DNA of 64,000 nt from Nocardia flavorosea NBRC 108225 (lineage in GTDB: Bacteria > Actinomycetota > Actinomycetes > Mycobacteriales > Mycobacteriaceae), in assembly GCF_001613385.1 (NCBI RefSeq), contig NZ_BDCG01000004.1, forward strand, positions 310,001 to 374,000, written 5' to 3'. Positions 16,920 through 28,302 of this stretch are shown in pieces (within the stretch, counting starts at the first letter, position 1; every line of letters begins with the position of its first letter). Made by a program: the position numbers and the translations under genes. The notes beneath the pieces were generated by a model. It saw nothing but the letters and a program-made list of their open reading frames with translations, did not search any database and had not been told where the DNA came from.

Positions 16920-19283
16920 TCAAGCAAGGCCGGATGGGCGGCCATACCCGGCCGCCTTGGCCAGAATGGCCGTCAACAACCTGGCTGCTCCGGCCTTGTC
17001 GAGCGGGTCGTTCCCGTTTCCGCATTTGGGTGATTGCACACACGACGGACAGCCGGTGCGGCAGGAACACGACTCCACGGCGGCCAGCGTGGCACCCAGC
17101 CAATGCCACATCAGGGCGTAACCGCGTTCGGCGAAGCCGGCGCCACCGGCCTGGCCGTCGTAGACGAACACCGTGGGCAGACCGGTATCGGGATGCTCGG
17201 CGGTGGACACACCGCCGATATCCCACCTATCGCAGGTCGCGACCAGCGGTAACAGTCCGATCGCAGCGTGTTCGGCCGCGTGTAAGGAGCCGGGTACGTC
17301 GGCGGCTGCGATTCCTGCACGCGTCAACAAGTCCGGGGTCACCGTGTAGAGCACCGCGGTCGTGGGCAACTGCTGCGGCGGCAGGTCGAGCTCGACCATA
17401 TCGAGTACCTCGCCGGTGACCGCGGTACGCAGGTAACCGATGACCTGGCTGTGCACAGTCACCGTTGCCAAAGCGGCAGTGACCTGCCCGAATGCGCGGG
17501 TTTCCCGGATCGAATCAATGGTGAGGGAGGTGATCTGCCGGGCGCTGGTTGTCCAGCCCGGCGTCTCTTCGCGTACGAATGCGACGCCCCCGTCGAGGTC
17601 GAGTTCGTCCACCACATAGGTCTCGCCTTGGTGCAGGTGTACCGCTCCCTGGTGGAGAGTGGCCGGCGCGCGGGCGGCGTCCGCCGTGCCGAGAAACCGC
17701 CCGGTCTGGCCGACCACGATCGCCACGGGGGTGCCGATACCGCCGCGGACATCGACCGAATCGTGGGGTGGTTCGGAAGCGGTATAGAACCAGCGGTGGC
17801 CGCTGTTCGCCCGTCGCCGGCGAATCAACCCTCTACCTGCTAGTTCAGCAACTATGTGGTGGTCGGCAAGGTGCTGGACCTCGGCATCGTCGAGCGGCAG
17901 TTCCGCGGCCGCGCACAGCAGTTGCGGACCGAGCACATAGGGGTTGGCGGGGTCGATGATCGTGGCCTCCACCGGGCGGTCCAGCAGGGCCTCCGGATGG
18001 TGCACGAGGTAGGTGTCCAGCGGATCGTCGCGGGCCACCAGTACCGCCAGGGCCCCTTGGGTCCGCCGTCCGGCGCGTCCGATCTGCTGGCGGAACGACG
18101 CCACGGTGCCGGGGAAACCGGCGAGCACCACTGCGTCCAGGCCTGCGATATCCACGCCGAGTTCCAGGGCATTGGTCGTCGCCGCGGCCAGTAGCGATCC
18201 GTCGGCGAGTCCCGCTTCGAGTGCCCGGCGGTCTTCCGGTAGGTAGCCGCCACGGTAGGCGGCGATGCGATCGGCCAGTTCAGGGACGGTTTCCGCCAGT
18301 CGCTGCCGGGTGTGCAGGGCGATCAGCTCGGCAGCTCGCCGAGAGCGCGCGAAGGTCAGCGTCCGGGCTCCCTCGAGTACCAGGCCGGCGGTGATGCGGG
18401 CGGCCTCGGTGGTGGCGCCGAGTCGTACTGGGGCTCCGTGCTCGCCCTGTACCGAGGTGAGCAGCGGGGGCTCCCAGAACGCGACGGTGCGCGGTCCCCG
18501 GGGCGACCCGTCCTCGGTCACTGCGACACAATCCGCGCCGATCAACCGCGATGCGGCGGCGGCCGGATCGGCGGCGGTCGCGGAGCACAGCACGAACACC
18601 GGGTCGGCGCCGTAGTGGGCGGCCAATCGGCGCAGGCGCCGCAGTACCAGTGCTACATGGGAGCCGAAGATTCCCCGGTAGGCGTGGCATTCGTCGACAA
18701 CCACATAGCGCAACCGGCGCAACAGTCGTGCCCAGCGCTGATGGGAGCGCAGTAGCCCGAGGTGCAGCATATCGGGGTTGGTGAACACCCAGCGGGCCTC
18801 GGCCCGCACCAGCTGACGGATTTCCGTCGGCGTATCGCCGTCGTAGGCGGCCACCGGGATCCGGTGTAGCGGTTTGTGCCGGGTGAGCTCGCCGGCCATT
18901 CGCAACTGGTCGGCGCCGAGCGCTTTGGTCGGCGCGAGGTAGAGCGCCGTGGCACGCGGGTCGTCGTGCAGGGCGGTGAGCACCGGGAGGTGGTAGCCCA
19001 GCGATTTCCCGGAGGCGGTTCCGGTGGATACGACCACGTTCTGCCCGCCGTGGGCGAGTTCGGCGGTGGCGGCCTGATGACTCCACGGCGCCCCGATGCC
19101 TTCCTCGCGGAGGCCATCGATCACCGCAGGTGCCGCCCAGATCGGCCATTCGGTGGTCCGGGCCGCGCGGCCGGGCACCTCCGCGATATGCGTCAGCCGC
19201 GAATCGGTATCCTCTGCTCCGCGCAGGACACGATTCAGCAACGATCGCCCGTAGCTTTCCTCGGATCGGACCTCGCGAGTCAT
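16920..19283 (-). CDS. DEAD/DEAH-box helicase, MrfA/SftH (Rv3649) type
   Basis: 787 aa. SF2 DNA helicase of the group that includes Bacillus MrfA, a repair factor for mitomycin damage, and mycobacterial SftH. Seen: Q-like motif SHQAATAELA, motif I TGTASGKS, motif II VVDECHAY (DECH box), motif III CSATAAD, and motif VI QIGRAGR. The C-terminal MZB/DUF1998 domain carries four cysteines (CSCRTGCPSC, then SPKCGNGN), which bind metal in MrfA. ATG 19283 is preceded by GGAGGG nine bases upstream; longer in-frame starts lack a ribosome site. Divergent from cspA, convergent with the tad operon. Confidence 0.92.
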   Translation of the reverse strand: MTREVRSEESYGRSLLNRVLRGAEDTDSRLTHIAEVPGRAARTTEWPIWAAPAVIDGLREEGIGAPWSHQAATAELAHGGQNVVVSTGTASGKSLGYHLPVLTALHDDPRATALYLAPTKALGADQLRMAGELTRHKPLHRIPVAAYDGDTPTEIRQLVRAEARWVFTNPDMLHLGLLRSHQRWARLLRRLRYVVVDECHAYRGIFGSHVALVLRRLRRLAAHYGADPVFVLCSATAADPAAAASRLIGADCVAVTEDGSPRGPRTVAFWEPPLLTSVQGEHGAPVRLGATTEAARITAGLVLEGARTLTFARSRRAAELIALHTRQRLAETVPELADRIAAYRGGYLPEDRRALEAGLADGSLLAAATTNALELGVDIAGLDAVVLAGFPGTVASFRQQIGRAGRRTQGALAVLVARDDPLDTYLVHHPEALLDRPVEATIIDPANPYVLGPQLLCAAAELPLDDAEVQHLADHHIVAELAGRGLIRRRRANSGHRWFYTASEPPHDSVDVRGGIGTPVAIVVGQTGRFLGTADAARAPATLHQGAVHLHQGETYVVDELDLDGGVAFVREETPGWTTSARQITSLTIDSIRETRAFGQVTAALATVTVHSQVIGYLRTAVTGEVLDMVELDLPPQQLPTTAVLYTVTPDLLTRAGIAAADVPGSLHAAEHAAIGLLPLVATCDRWDIGGVSTAEHPDTGLPTVFVYDGQAGGAGFAERGYALMWHWLGATLAAVESCSCRTGCPSCVQSPKCGNGNDPLDKAGAARLLTAILAKAAGYGRPSGLA

Positions 19284-19713
19284 GTCGCAACACCCTCCGC
19301 GCGTCCGAATGATGTGAAACATCGGCATCCGCGGCCTGTTGCCTGCGGATTCGATACCCAATAGCGATCTGGGTCACAGCCGGGTAGGCGGTCCGCTCGC
19401 TGGTTATCGGTAGGCAAACATACCGGAGGTTCAGATTCCGCTGGGCTATCCCTTATAGCCGCATTCGCGAGATCAATTTTTTTGCAAATTGTCGGTAACT
19501 CCGCTGTTGAATTTCCCAAAGACATGGTTCACTGGGTCTCGGTCGCAAGCTTCTGTGTTCGAGGGAACGGATGCAAAGTCCAAACCTTGGCAGGATCGAT
19601 GTTGCGAACCGCTTACGAAGGCCCTGCGGGAGTCCAGAGTACAGGGGTTCGGAACAGGCCCGGTGGATGAAACAGTTGTCCGCCGTTCCGAGTAAGAAAA
19701 GAGAAGGAACAGA
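19284..19713. promoter_or_regulatory. Long cspA leader / divergent promoter region
   Basis: 430 bases without a gene, less GC-rich than its surroundings. It must hold the helicase promoter and the cspA promoter plus leader. Small inverted repeats are visible: GGCTAT/ATAGCC (19444-19460) and CAATTT/AAATTG (19474-19491). Cold-shock genes in other bacteria have long structured leaders that act as temperature sensors; I cannot fix a transcription start here. Confidence 0.45.
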
Positions 19714-19920
19714 ATGGCACAGGGAACTGTGAAGTGGTTCAACGCGGAGAAGGGCTTCGGCTTCATCGCGCCCGAAGACGGCTCTGCGGACGTCTTCGTC
19801 CACTACTCCGAAATCCAGGGTTCGGGGTTCCGTACCCTCGAGGAAAACCAGAAGGTCGAGTTCGAGGTTGGTCAGGGCACCAAAGGCCCCCAGGCCACCG
19901 GAGTTCGTGCGCTCAGCTGA
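19714..19920 (+). CDS. cspA: Cold-shock protein, CspA family
   Basis: 68-aa single cold-shock domain. The RNA-binding motifs are intact: KGFGFIAP (RNP1) and DVFVHYSEI (RNP2), plus GTVKWFN at the N-terminus. A single-stranded nucleic acid binding RNA chaperone, equivalent to Rv3648c. ATG 19714 follows GAAGGA. A very strong hairpin follows the stop. Confidence 0.97.
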   Translation: MAQGTVKWFNAEKGFGFIAPEDGSADVFVHYSEIQGSGFRTLEENQKVEFEVGQGTKGPQATGVRALS

Positions 19921-19936
19921 GCGAGTACACCTCCCA

Positions 19937-19975
19937 GTTCGTCCCTCGATCCCGTAACGGGAGCGAGGGACGAAC
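19937..19975 (+). terminator. cspA terminator hairpin
   Basis: GTTCGTCCCTCG pairs perfectly with CGAGGGACGAAC; beyond one mismatch a TCCCG/CGGGA stem closes on a TAA loop. Starts 17 bases past the cspA stop and is followed by TATAT. Confidence 0.85.
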
Positions 19976-20473
19976 TATATGTGCAGTATGTGTACTTCCG
20001 CGGTCGTGAAGCCCGCGCGCCCCGGCGCGCCCGCCCGAGTCGTGCGCTCGCCGCGCCGCCGGGTTTCGGCTCCGGCCGTACGGTATCCGGGTATACCGCC
20101 GTCGGCCACGAATTTTCCGGGCACCTGCGATCAGACTCCGGCGCATGGTGTTGCGTCACACTTTCCGCGAGTCGCCGGCTCGGCTCGTCCGAATTGCGCC
20201 ACGCGCGGACGGAGGGCCGATTACCGTCTTCGTACACCGCCCACCTCGACAAGGCACGACTTCGTGACCTACCGTGCGTGCTGTGGTGGCCCCGCGCCCT
20301 GCATACTGAACGGCATCGACGCGCCATCGCCCGATGGTCGCAACCGCTCGACCACGCGCAGCGTCAAGGTATAAACGTGTCTGGTGGTGATGTTCGCCTT
20401 CACCATCTGTTCATCCAGCCGCGTCCTGCGCCCCAGCAGCGTCCAGCGGGTCGAGAAGGAAAGGGATTCGCCG
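19976..20473. other. Gap upstream of topA
   Basis: About 500 bases. M. tuberculosis has a minus-strand gene (Rv3647c) at this place, but the minus-strand frame here (about 150 codons, Arg/Ser-rich, running into cspA) does not look like protein, so I read the gap as non-coding with a topA promoter near its end. Confidence 0.5.
20348..20375 (+). promoter_or_regulatory. Candidate topA promoter
   Basis: TCGACC at 20348-20353 and TATAAA at 20370-20375 are separated by 16 bases, about 100 bases upstream of the topA start. Predicted from sequence only. Confidence 0.35.
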
Positions 20474-23395
<2,922 letters not shown>

Positions 23396-23450
23396 ACCTG
23401 TCGTACCCGAGCCGTAGCCTGACGCGCGTCACCGATCAGAAGGAGCGTTC

Positions 23451-23957
23451 ATGGCCGGTCGCCAGGAGCACGACGACCTCATCCAGTTGCTGGACGAACA
23501 GCGCGAGATGTTCCGTATCACCGTCCGGGGTATCAGCGAAGAGCAGGCAAGACAACGCACCACCGCGAGCGAACTCACCCTGGGCGGGCTGCTGCACCAT
23601 CTGGTCGGTTGTGAACGGTTGTGGACAAAAGTCCTCGTGGACCGGGACGAGAACGCGGAACAGAAGTTGGAAGACTTCGAAGGCCAGTACAGCATCGGCG
23701 ATTCGGAAACGGTGGCCGGGCTGCTCGCGGAGTGGGAGATCGTGGCGGCGAACACCGCGGAACTCATCCGTTCCGTGGCCGATCTGGATGCCTCCATCCC
23801 CACCCCCACCAACCCGTGGGTACCCGGCCGGGTGTGGTGGTCGGCGCGTTTCCTGATTCTGCACATCCTGCGTGAGATCGCCCACCACAGTGGGCACGCC
23901 GATATCATCCGCGAACAGTTGGACGGTGCGAACACCACCGCTCAGCGTGCTGGATAA
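23451..23957 (+). CDS. DinB/DUF664-family protein
   Basis: 168 aa with the four-helix DinB-like fold that carries a metal-binding His triad: an LLHHLVG helix near residue 49 and a REIAHHSGHADIIR helix near residue 140. Family members include mycothiol-dependent transferases and damage-inducible proteins; the substrate cannot be told from sequence. ATG 23451 with AAGGAG seven bases upstream. Same strand as topA and holB, but spaced enough to have its own promoter. Confidence 0.85.
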   Translation: MAGRQEHDDLIQLLDEQREMFRITVRGISEEQARQRTTASELTLGGLLHHLVGCERLWTKVLVDRDENAEQKLEDFEGQYSIGDSETVAGLLAEWEIVAANTAELIRSVADLDASIPTPTNPWVPGRVWWSARFLILHILREIAHHSGHADIIREQLDGANTTAQRAG

Positions 23958-24032
23958 GCCTGCGGCCCCTCCGCTCGGCCGTCCGAGGCCATCCGGTGAG
24001 CAGGGCCCCGCGGGTCCATTAGGGTGTCGGAC

Positions 24033-25223
24033 GTGACGGACGTCTTCGATCGGCTGGTGGGGCAGGAGACGGTAGCGGCCGAATTGACCGCCGCCGCGGT
24101 GGCGGGCCGCTCCGGCACCGCGGACTCGGCGATGACACATTCGTGGCTGTTCACGGGCCCGCCGGGTTCCGGACGGTCCGTCGCCGCGTTGTGCTTTGCC
24201 GCGGCCCTGCAATGCACCGATCCCGACCGGCCGGGTTGCGGCCACTGCCACGCCTGCACCACCACGATGGCCGGAACCCACGGCGACGTGCGCCGAGTGA
24301 TACCGGAGGGATTGAGCATTTCCACCAGGGAGATGCGCGCAATCGTGCAGATCGCCGCTCGCCGCCCCAGCACCGGGCGCTGGCAGGTGGTCGTGATCGA
24401 AGACGCCGACCGGCTCACCGAAGCCGCGGGCAATGTCTTGCTCAAGGTGGTCGAAGAGCCGCCGGAACGGACGGTTTTCCTGCTGTGCGCCCCCTCGGTG
24501 GATCCCGAGGACATCTCGGTGACGCTGCGCTCCCGCTGCCGCCATATCCATCTGGTCACCCCGTCGGCCGCCGCCATCGCCCAAGTATTGCGCGACCACG
24601 ACGGCCTGGACGCGGAAACCGCCGACTGGGCGGCCGCGGTGAGCGGTGGCCATGTGGGCCGCGCCCGCCGCCTCGCCACCGACGACGAGGCCCGCGACCG
24701 TCGCCGCCGCGCGCTCGACCTGGTCGCCGCAGTTTTCCGCGGCAACGCCTACCTGGCGGCCGATGAACTGGTGAAGGCTGCCGACGACGAGGCGAAGGAG
24801 CTCAGCGCCGAACGCGACGAACGCGAACGCGACGAACTCGCCACCGCCCTGGGCGCCGGTGGTACCGGCAAGGGTGCGGCGGGCGCCACGCGCGGTTCCG
24901 CGGGGGTCCTGAAAGATCTGGAAAAACGCCAGAAATCCCGCGCCACCCGCACCGGCCGCGACGCCCTGGACCGCGCTCTCCTCGATATCGCCGGCCTTTA
25001 CCGCGACGCCTTGGCGGTGAGCTTCGGCGATCCCACCGGCCTCACCATGACCCATCCCGATATGGCCGACCGCGCCCGCAACCTCGCCACCCGCATCCGC
25101 CCCGAGGGCCTGCTCCGCTCGATAGACGCCGTACTGGCCTGCCGCGAAGCCCTCGACCGGAACGTCAAACCCCGTTTCGCCCTCGCCGCGATGGCCGCCA
25201 CCCTCCTCGCTCAAGCGTCCTGA
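24033..25223 (+). CDS. holB: DNA polymerase III delta prime subunit (clamp loader)
   Basis: 396 aa from GTG 24033 (GTG 24024 is an in-frame alternative). The -10-like TAGGGT at 24020-24025 places a leaderless start at 24033. AAA+ clamp-loader fold: FDRLVGQETVAAEL at the N-terminus, P-loop GPPGSGRS in which the usual Lys is Arg, a four-Cys zinc module (CTDPDRPGCGHCHAC), the EEPPERTVFLL motif and the SRC motif (LRSRCRHIHL). A degenerate P-loop is normal for delta prime, which does not hydrolyse ATP. The C-terminal third is an Arg/Glu-rich linker then the collar. Equivalent to Rv3644c, and as in mycobacteria followed by tRNA-Thr. Confidence 0.92.
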   Translation: MTDVFDRLVGQETVAAELTAAAVAGRSGTADSAMTHSWLFTGPPGSGRSVAALCFAAALQCTDPDRPGCGHCHACTTTMAGTHGDVRRVIPEGLSISTREMRAIVQIAARRPSTGRWQVVVIEDADRLTEAAGNVLLKVVEEPPERTVFLLCAPSVDPEDISVTLRSRCRHIHLVTPSAAAIAQVLRDHDGLDAETADWAAAVSGGHVGRARRLATDDEARDRRRRALDLVAAVFRGNAYLAADELVKAADDEAKELSAERDERERDELATALGAGGTGKGAAGATRGSAGVLKDLEKRQKSRATRTGRDALDRALLDIAGLYRDALAVSFGDPTGLTMTHPDMADRARNLATRIRPEGLLRSIDAVLACREALDRNVKPRFALAAMAATLLAQAS

Positions 25224-25280
25224 CCACCCGTTTTCGCGTTCCCCGGCGGGAGACGATAGACTCGCCACGCCGAAAGGCAC

Positions 25281-25353
25281 GCCGCCTTAGCTCAGTCGGT
25301 AGAGCGCTTCACTCGTAATGAAAAGGTCAGGAGTTCGATTCTCCTAGGCGGCT
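25281..25353 (+). tRNA. tRNA-Thr (anticodon CGT)
   Basis: Complete cloverleaf: acceptor GCCGCCT/AGGCGGC, D arm GCTC-AGTCGGTA-GAGC, anticodon arm CTTCA-CTCGTAA-TGAAA with CGT at 25314-25316, T arm AGGAG-TTCGATT-CTCCT, discriminator T; no encoded CCA. Reads ACG codons. Confidence 0.97.
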
Positions 25354-25359
25354 CCACTC

Positions 25360-25387
25360 GGAAACCAACTCCAGCCAGTTGGTTTCC
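25360..25387 (+). terminator. Terminator after tRNA-Thr
   Basis: Perfect 11-bp stem GGAAACCAACT/AGTTGGTTTCC with a CCAGCC loop, six bases after the tRNA. Confidence 0.8.
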
Positions 25388-25416
25388 GCTGCTGATCTGC
25401 CCGGTTCAACCGGCTG

Positions 25417-25436
25417 CGGTTCGGTATCCCGAACCG
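25417..25436. terminator. Second hairpin after tRNA-Thr
   Basis: Perfect 8-bp stem CGGTTCGG/CCGAACCG around TATC, 30 bases beyond the first hairpin. Confidence 0.45.
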
Positions 25437-25491
25437 GACGGATGGCCGCTCCCTCGCCGAGGCGCCGAGCTAGGTGACAGGACGACGATCA

Positions 25492-25712
25492 GTGGGAGCA
25501 CTCAGTACCTGGCACTTCGTCATCCTTTCGTTGTTCTCTTGATCGTGGCTGTGCCGCTGATAGTGGTCGTGGCGGGTATGACATCGAGTCGGCCTCGCCC
25601 GCAGCAACTGCCTACTGCGCCCCAGCCCGGCTGGTACCCGGACAGCTGGAATCGTGCACAACTACGCTGGTTCGACGGACGTCGATGGACTGACCAGGTG
25701 CAGCAGCGCTGA
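25492..25712 (+). pseudogene. Frameshifted small DUF2510 membrane protein
   Basis: Reading from GTG 25492, frame 1 encodes MGALSTWHFVIL, the typical start of small actinobacterial membrane proteins, but stops at TGA 25540. From about 25528 the adjacent frame continues seamlessly: VVLLIVAVPLIVVVAGM (membrane helix), then PGWYPD...LRWFDGRRWTDQV, a clear DUF2510 motif, ending at 25712. A one-base loss near 25527-25530, or a -1 slip on CCTTTC, joins the two into a 73-residue protein. Alternatives: true pseudogene, sequencing error, programmed frameshift, or translation from an internal GTG at 25545. Function of DUF2510 proteins is unknown. Confidence 0.65.
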
Positions 25713-25968
25713 CCGATGTACAGAAACCTGTACGTAGGTGCATGAATCAGATCTCCCACGCACGATGAATCGCCTTGTCGATGACATCGTCGTCAATGGC
25801 CGAGCCGATGGGATCGGCAAGCCGGAGCCGCTGCACAGTCTCGCCGGATGGAGCCGGATGGAGGTCGATGGGTATCACCCAGGAACACCGGTTGGTTTGT
25901 CGGGTCGAGGACCCGCTGTAACCATATTTCGGAAGGCCGGGCTCCAGGCGTCCGGAGCCCGGACCGAA

Positions 25969-26397
25969 TCAGCGGGCGTTGCTCGTGCAGGCGACCTCGA
26001 CGATCTTTGCGCCGCTCAGGTCGGCGGAGCCGAAGTTGGCGAGTACCGCCGTCGGGGTGAGTTCCGCGAGCCGCTGATAGGCGGCGCGCTCGGCCTCGGC
26101 CCGGTTCGGGCCGGATCCTGCGCCCACACCATCCTTACTCTCGGCCAGCGCACCGCAGCCGTTCGCCCATGACACCAGCACCCTGCAGTCCTCGACACCG
26201 CAATTGGCGATCGCCGCGGCCTTCGCTTCTTCGAAGCCCGGTTCATCGGTGCTCACTGCGTAGATGAACGTGCTTTCGCTCATCGCGATCGCCGCGTACA
26301 GACCGCCCTGAGCGTTTGCCGACCCCGCGCCGGACACCACCGCCACAGAAAGGCAGCTGACCGCGAGAGTGAAAGCGGCCTTACCCATCATGCTCAT
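25969..26397 (-). CDS. Secreted DUF4189 protein
   Basis: 142 aa. A signal peptide (MSMMGKAAFTLAVSCLSVAV, then SGAGSANA before QGG) is followed by a DUF4189 domain: YAAIAMSES, AVSTDEPGFEEAKAAAIANC, CRVLVSWANGCGALA. Four cysteines in the mature part probably form disulfides. The domain is common in secreted actinobacterial proteins of unknown role. ATG 26397 is chosen because it opens the signal peptide; the open frame upstream is non-coding. Ribosome site weak (GAGAGA). Confidence 0.8.
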   Translation of the reverse strand: MSMMGKAAFTLAVSCLSVAVVSGAGSANAQGGLYAAIAMSESTFIYAVSTDEPGFEEAKAAAIANCGVEDCRVLVSWANGCGALAESKDGVGAGSGPNRAEAERAAYQRLAELTPTAVLANFGSADLSGAKIVEVACTSNAR

Positions 26398-26510
26398 CGA
26401 TATTCTCTCTTTTCGCACATGGCCCGACGTCGGGCCGCTGCAATCATGGCGGCCGCCGGATGTTTCGTCCAATAGTTTGGATTTGACCGGCGTGCATTTC
26501 GGCAACTGCG

Positions 26511-27044
26511 TCACCGTGGGCCGGGTCGGCTGCCTCCGAGAGTTCCGGTTCGCGCTGGGCGGGGTCTGCTCGGCTCGGTGCGGAAGTAGGCGCGCACCGT
26601 TGGCGGTATCCACAACAATGCCAATCCGGCCGAGTGGGCCAGGTGGCCGATCGCGACAGCCCACAGGTACATGGAGCCGGCCGTCGCCGAAATCATCGCC
26701 GCGCAGATCACGGAGACGAGTACCACGGTCAGTGTTACCTGCGCCCAGCGGCGGCCGAGCAGGATTTTCCACCCGAGCCAGACGAAGACGGCGACATTCG
26801 CGAAATGCAGGATATAGGTGTAGGCCAACGAGGCGATCCAGGCGAATTCCATCTGATCCGGTGGTAGACCCGGATTCGCTTGTGCGATCGTCGTTTCGAT
26901 GCCGACCCGGTCGAAGGTCATGACGATCGGTAAGGCGATGAGCGCGATGATGCTCAGCACACCGCACCAGATCAGCCAGTGGAGCGGGGTGGGGGCTCGG
27001 TGCCAGGCGGCGGCGATCCGGGATCGGGTCGGCAGGGAGGCCAT
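26511..27044 (-). CDS. Four-helix membrane protein, unrecognised family
   Basis: 177 aa. Four predicted membrane helices: LHWLIWCGVLSIIALIALPI, WIASLAYTYILHFANVAVFV, VTLTVVLVSVICAAMISATA and YLWAVAIGHLAHSAGLALLW, with a basic Pro/Arg tail inside. ATG 27044 follows GGAG. It lies 59 bases downstream of a TetR regulator on the same strand and so may be its target or partner. Function unknown. Confidence 0.7.
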   Translation of the reverse strand: MASLPTRSRIAAAWHRAPTPLHWLIWCGVLSIIALIALPIVMTFDRVGIETTIAQANPGLPPDQMEFAWIASLAYTYILHFANVAVFVWLGWKILLGRRWAQVTLTVVLVSVICAAMISATAGSMYLWAVAIGHLAHSAGLALLWIPPTVRAYFRTEPSRPRPARTGTLGGSRPGPR

Positions 27045-27103
27045 TGATGCTCCAGAGATGGTGTGATGTCCGGCGGAGTCGCGTAGTCGGGGGAAGTGCC
27101 CGG

Positions 27104-27691
27104 TCAGTGTGCGCGCAGGTTCTCGATATGGTCTCGCAGGATCTGCACCGCCGATTCCGGGGTGAGTAGTGGGGTCCGTGCTTGTAGCTGGAGTGCCAGG
27201 CCGTCGACGAGCACTGCCAATCGCGGCACCTCCCTTTCGAGATCGAGGTCGGGTCGGAGGCGGGAACGGATTCCGGGATGCCGCAGAGCGTGTCGGCAGA
27301 CCTCGTGAACCCCGGACGCCGTGCTCTCCCGCATACGCAACGAATGCGGACTTGCTCCACCTTCGGCGAAGAGGGCGAGGTTGACATCCATCTCCAGCCG
27401 GCGTTCGTCGTCCAGCGGTAACAGCTCGCAGAGCCACGCCATGAGGTCTGGGGTCTGTTCGGTGTTGTGTTTCTCGACGCGGGCGCTGAAATGCCGGTGT
27501 ACCAGCTCCATCGAGAACGCCAGCAGATCGGCCTTCGCTGGGAAAACATGACGGAGCGAGCCCGTGGACAATCCGGCCTCCGCGGCGACGGTGCGCAGTG
27601 ACACCGCAGCGACGCCCTTCTGCTGGATGACTTTCCAGGTCGCGGCGGCGAGCTCGGCTCGCCGTTGCTCATGGTCGATCAGCATCGGCAC
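27104..27691 (-). CDS. TetR-family transcriptional regulator (BetI-like)
   Basis: 195 aa. N-terminal helix-turn-helix (AVSLRTVAAEAGLSTGSLRHVFPAKADLLAF) and a BetI-type ligand-binding C-terminus. GTG 27691 lies six bases after a minus-strand TAACAT -10 box, suggesting a leaderless message; ATG 27685 is the alternative. The palindrome at 27699-27720 covers that -10 box, pointing to autorepression and control of the membrane-protein gene downstream. Confidence 0.85.
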   Translation of the reverse strand: MPMLIDHEQRRAELAAATWKVIQQKGVAAVSLRTVAAEAGLSTGSLRHVFPAKADLLAFSMELVHRHFSARVEKHNTEQTPDLMAWLCELLPLDDERRLEMDVNLALFAEGGASPHSLRMRESTASGVHEVCRHALRHPGIRSRLRPDLDLEREVPRLAVLVDGLALQLQARTPLLTPESAVQILRDHIENLRAH

Positions 27692-27697
27692 CCGGTT

Positions 27698-27720
27698 ATG
27701 TTAGCACGGGTGAGTTAACA
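27698..27720. promoter_or_regulatory. TetR operator overlapping its own -10 box
   Basis: TGTTA at 27699-27703 and TAACA at 27716-27720 form an inverted repeat, with partial symmetry inside. The left arm coincides with the minus-strand -10 TAACAT of the regulator gene. Confidence 0.55.
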
Positions 27721-27848
27721 AAATCTGTGGCGGTACGAGCGACAGCCGGATGTGCGGTGACCTTCGGATGCTCCGCCGCCAACCGCGGCGCATTGTCGAC
27801 CAATGCGGCCGTTCCGGTCCGGCGCTCGGGGTGCCGGCGCGATCTCCG

Positions 27849-28218
27849 TCACGCGAGTGAGTCGTCGTACCTCGCGGTGAGCGAACCACCCGCATCGCCG
27901 GTGTTCTGAACTCCTGCCGGTTCGATGAGCATCGCGTGCACTTCCCCATCTGCTACGGGACAGTGCTCGACCCCCTTCGGAACGACGAACAACTGCCCCG
28001 GCCGGACCTGGACATCGCCATCACGCATCTGGATCGTCAGTTCCCCATCGACCACGAAGAAGAGTTCGTCCGGTGTCGTCGTGCTTGTGCCATACGAACT
28101 CGCCTTGCAGTTTGACCACCTTGATTTCGTAATCGTTCAGCCGCGCCACCACTTTGGGTGACCAGTGTTCGGAGAACAGCGACAACTTCGCGGCCAGGTC
28201 CACGGGATCTTTCGGCAT
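27849..28218 (-). pseudogene. Cupin-domain protein broken by a one-base frameshift
   Basis: From ATG 28218 the protein reads MPKDPVDLAAKLSLFSEHWS and on to EFVWHKHDD, the start of the first cupin motif (HxH). The continuation DELFFVVDGELTIQM and GQLFVVPKGVEHCPVA (second motif) is in another frame, ending at the stop at 27849. Removing one G in the run near 28070 (minus-strand ACCGGACGAA) restores a ~120-residue cupin with all metal ligands. Either a recent pseudogene or an assembly error. Cupins of this size are often small isomerases or ligand-binding proteins. Confidence 0.75.
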
Positions 28219-28302
28219 GTTCCGATGGTGGCACCCTTCGATCCGCGTGTCTTGCGACACCTGGCCATAACTCGACGCCGGTGCGGATGCGGGGCCGGTC
28301 GA

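Noticed and set aside
19872..20327. Minus-strand frame at the place of Rv3647c
   Set aside because: Arg/Ser-rich, overlaps cspA and its terminator, no ribosome site; not protein-like.
25281..25353. tRNA-Thr as an integration site with a duplicated 3' end downstream
   Set aside because: I looked for a second copy of the acceptor-end sequence in the following 20 kb and saw none, and there is no integrase gene.
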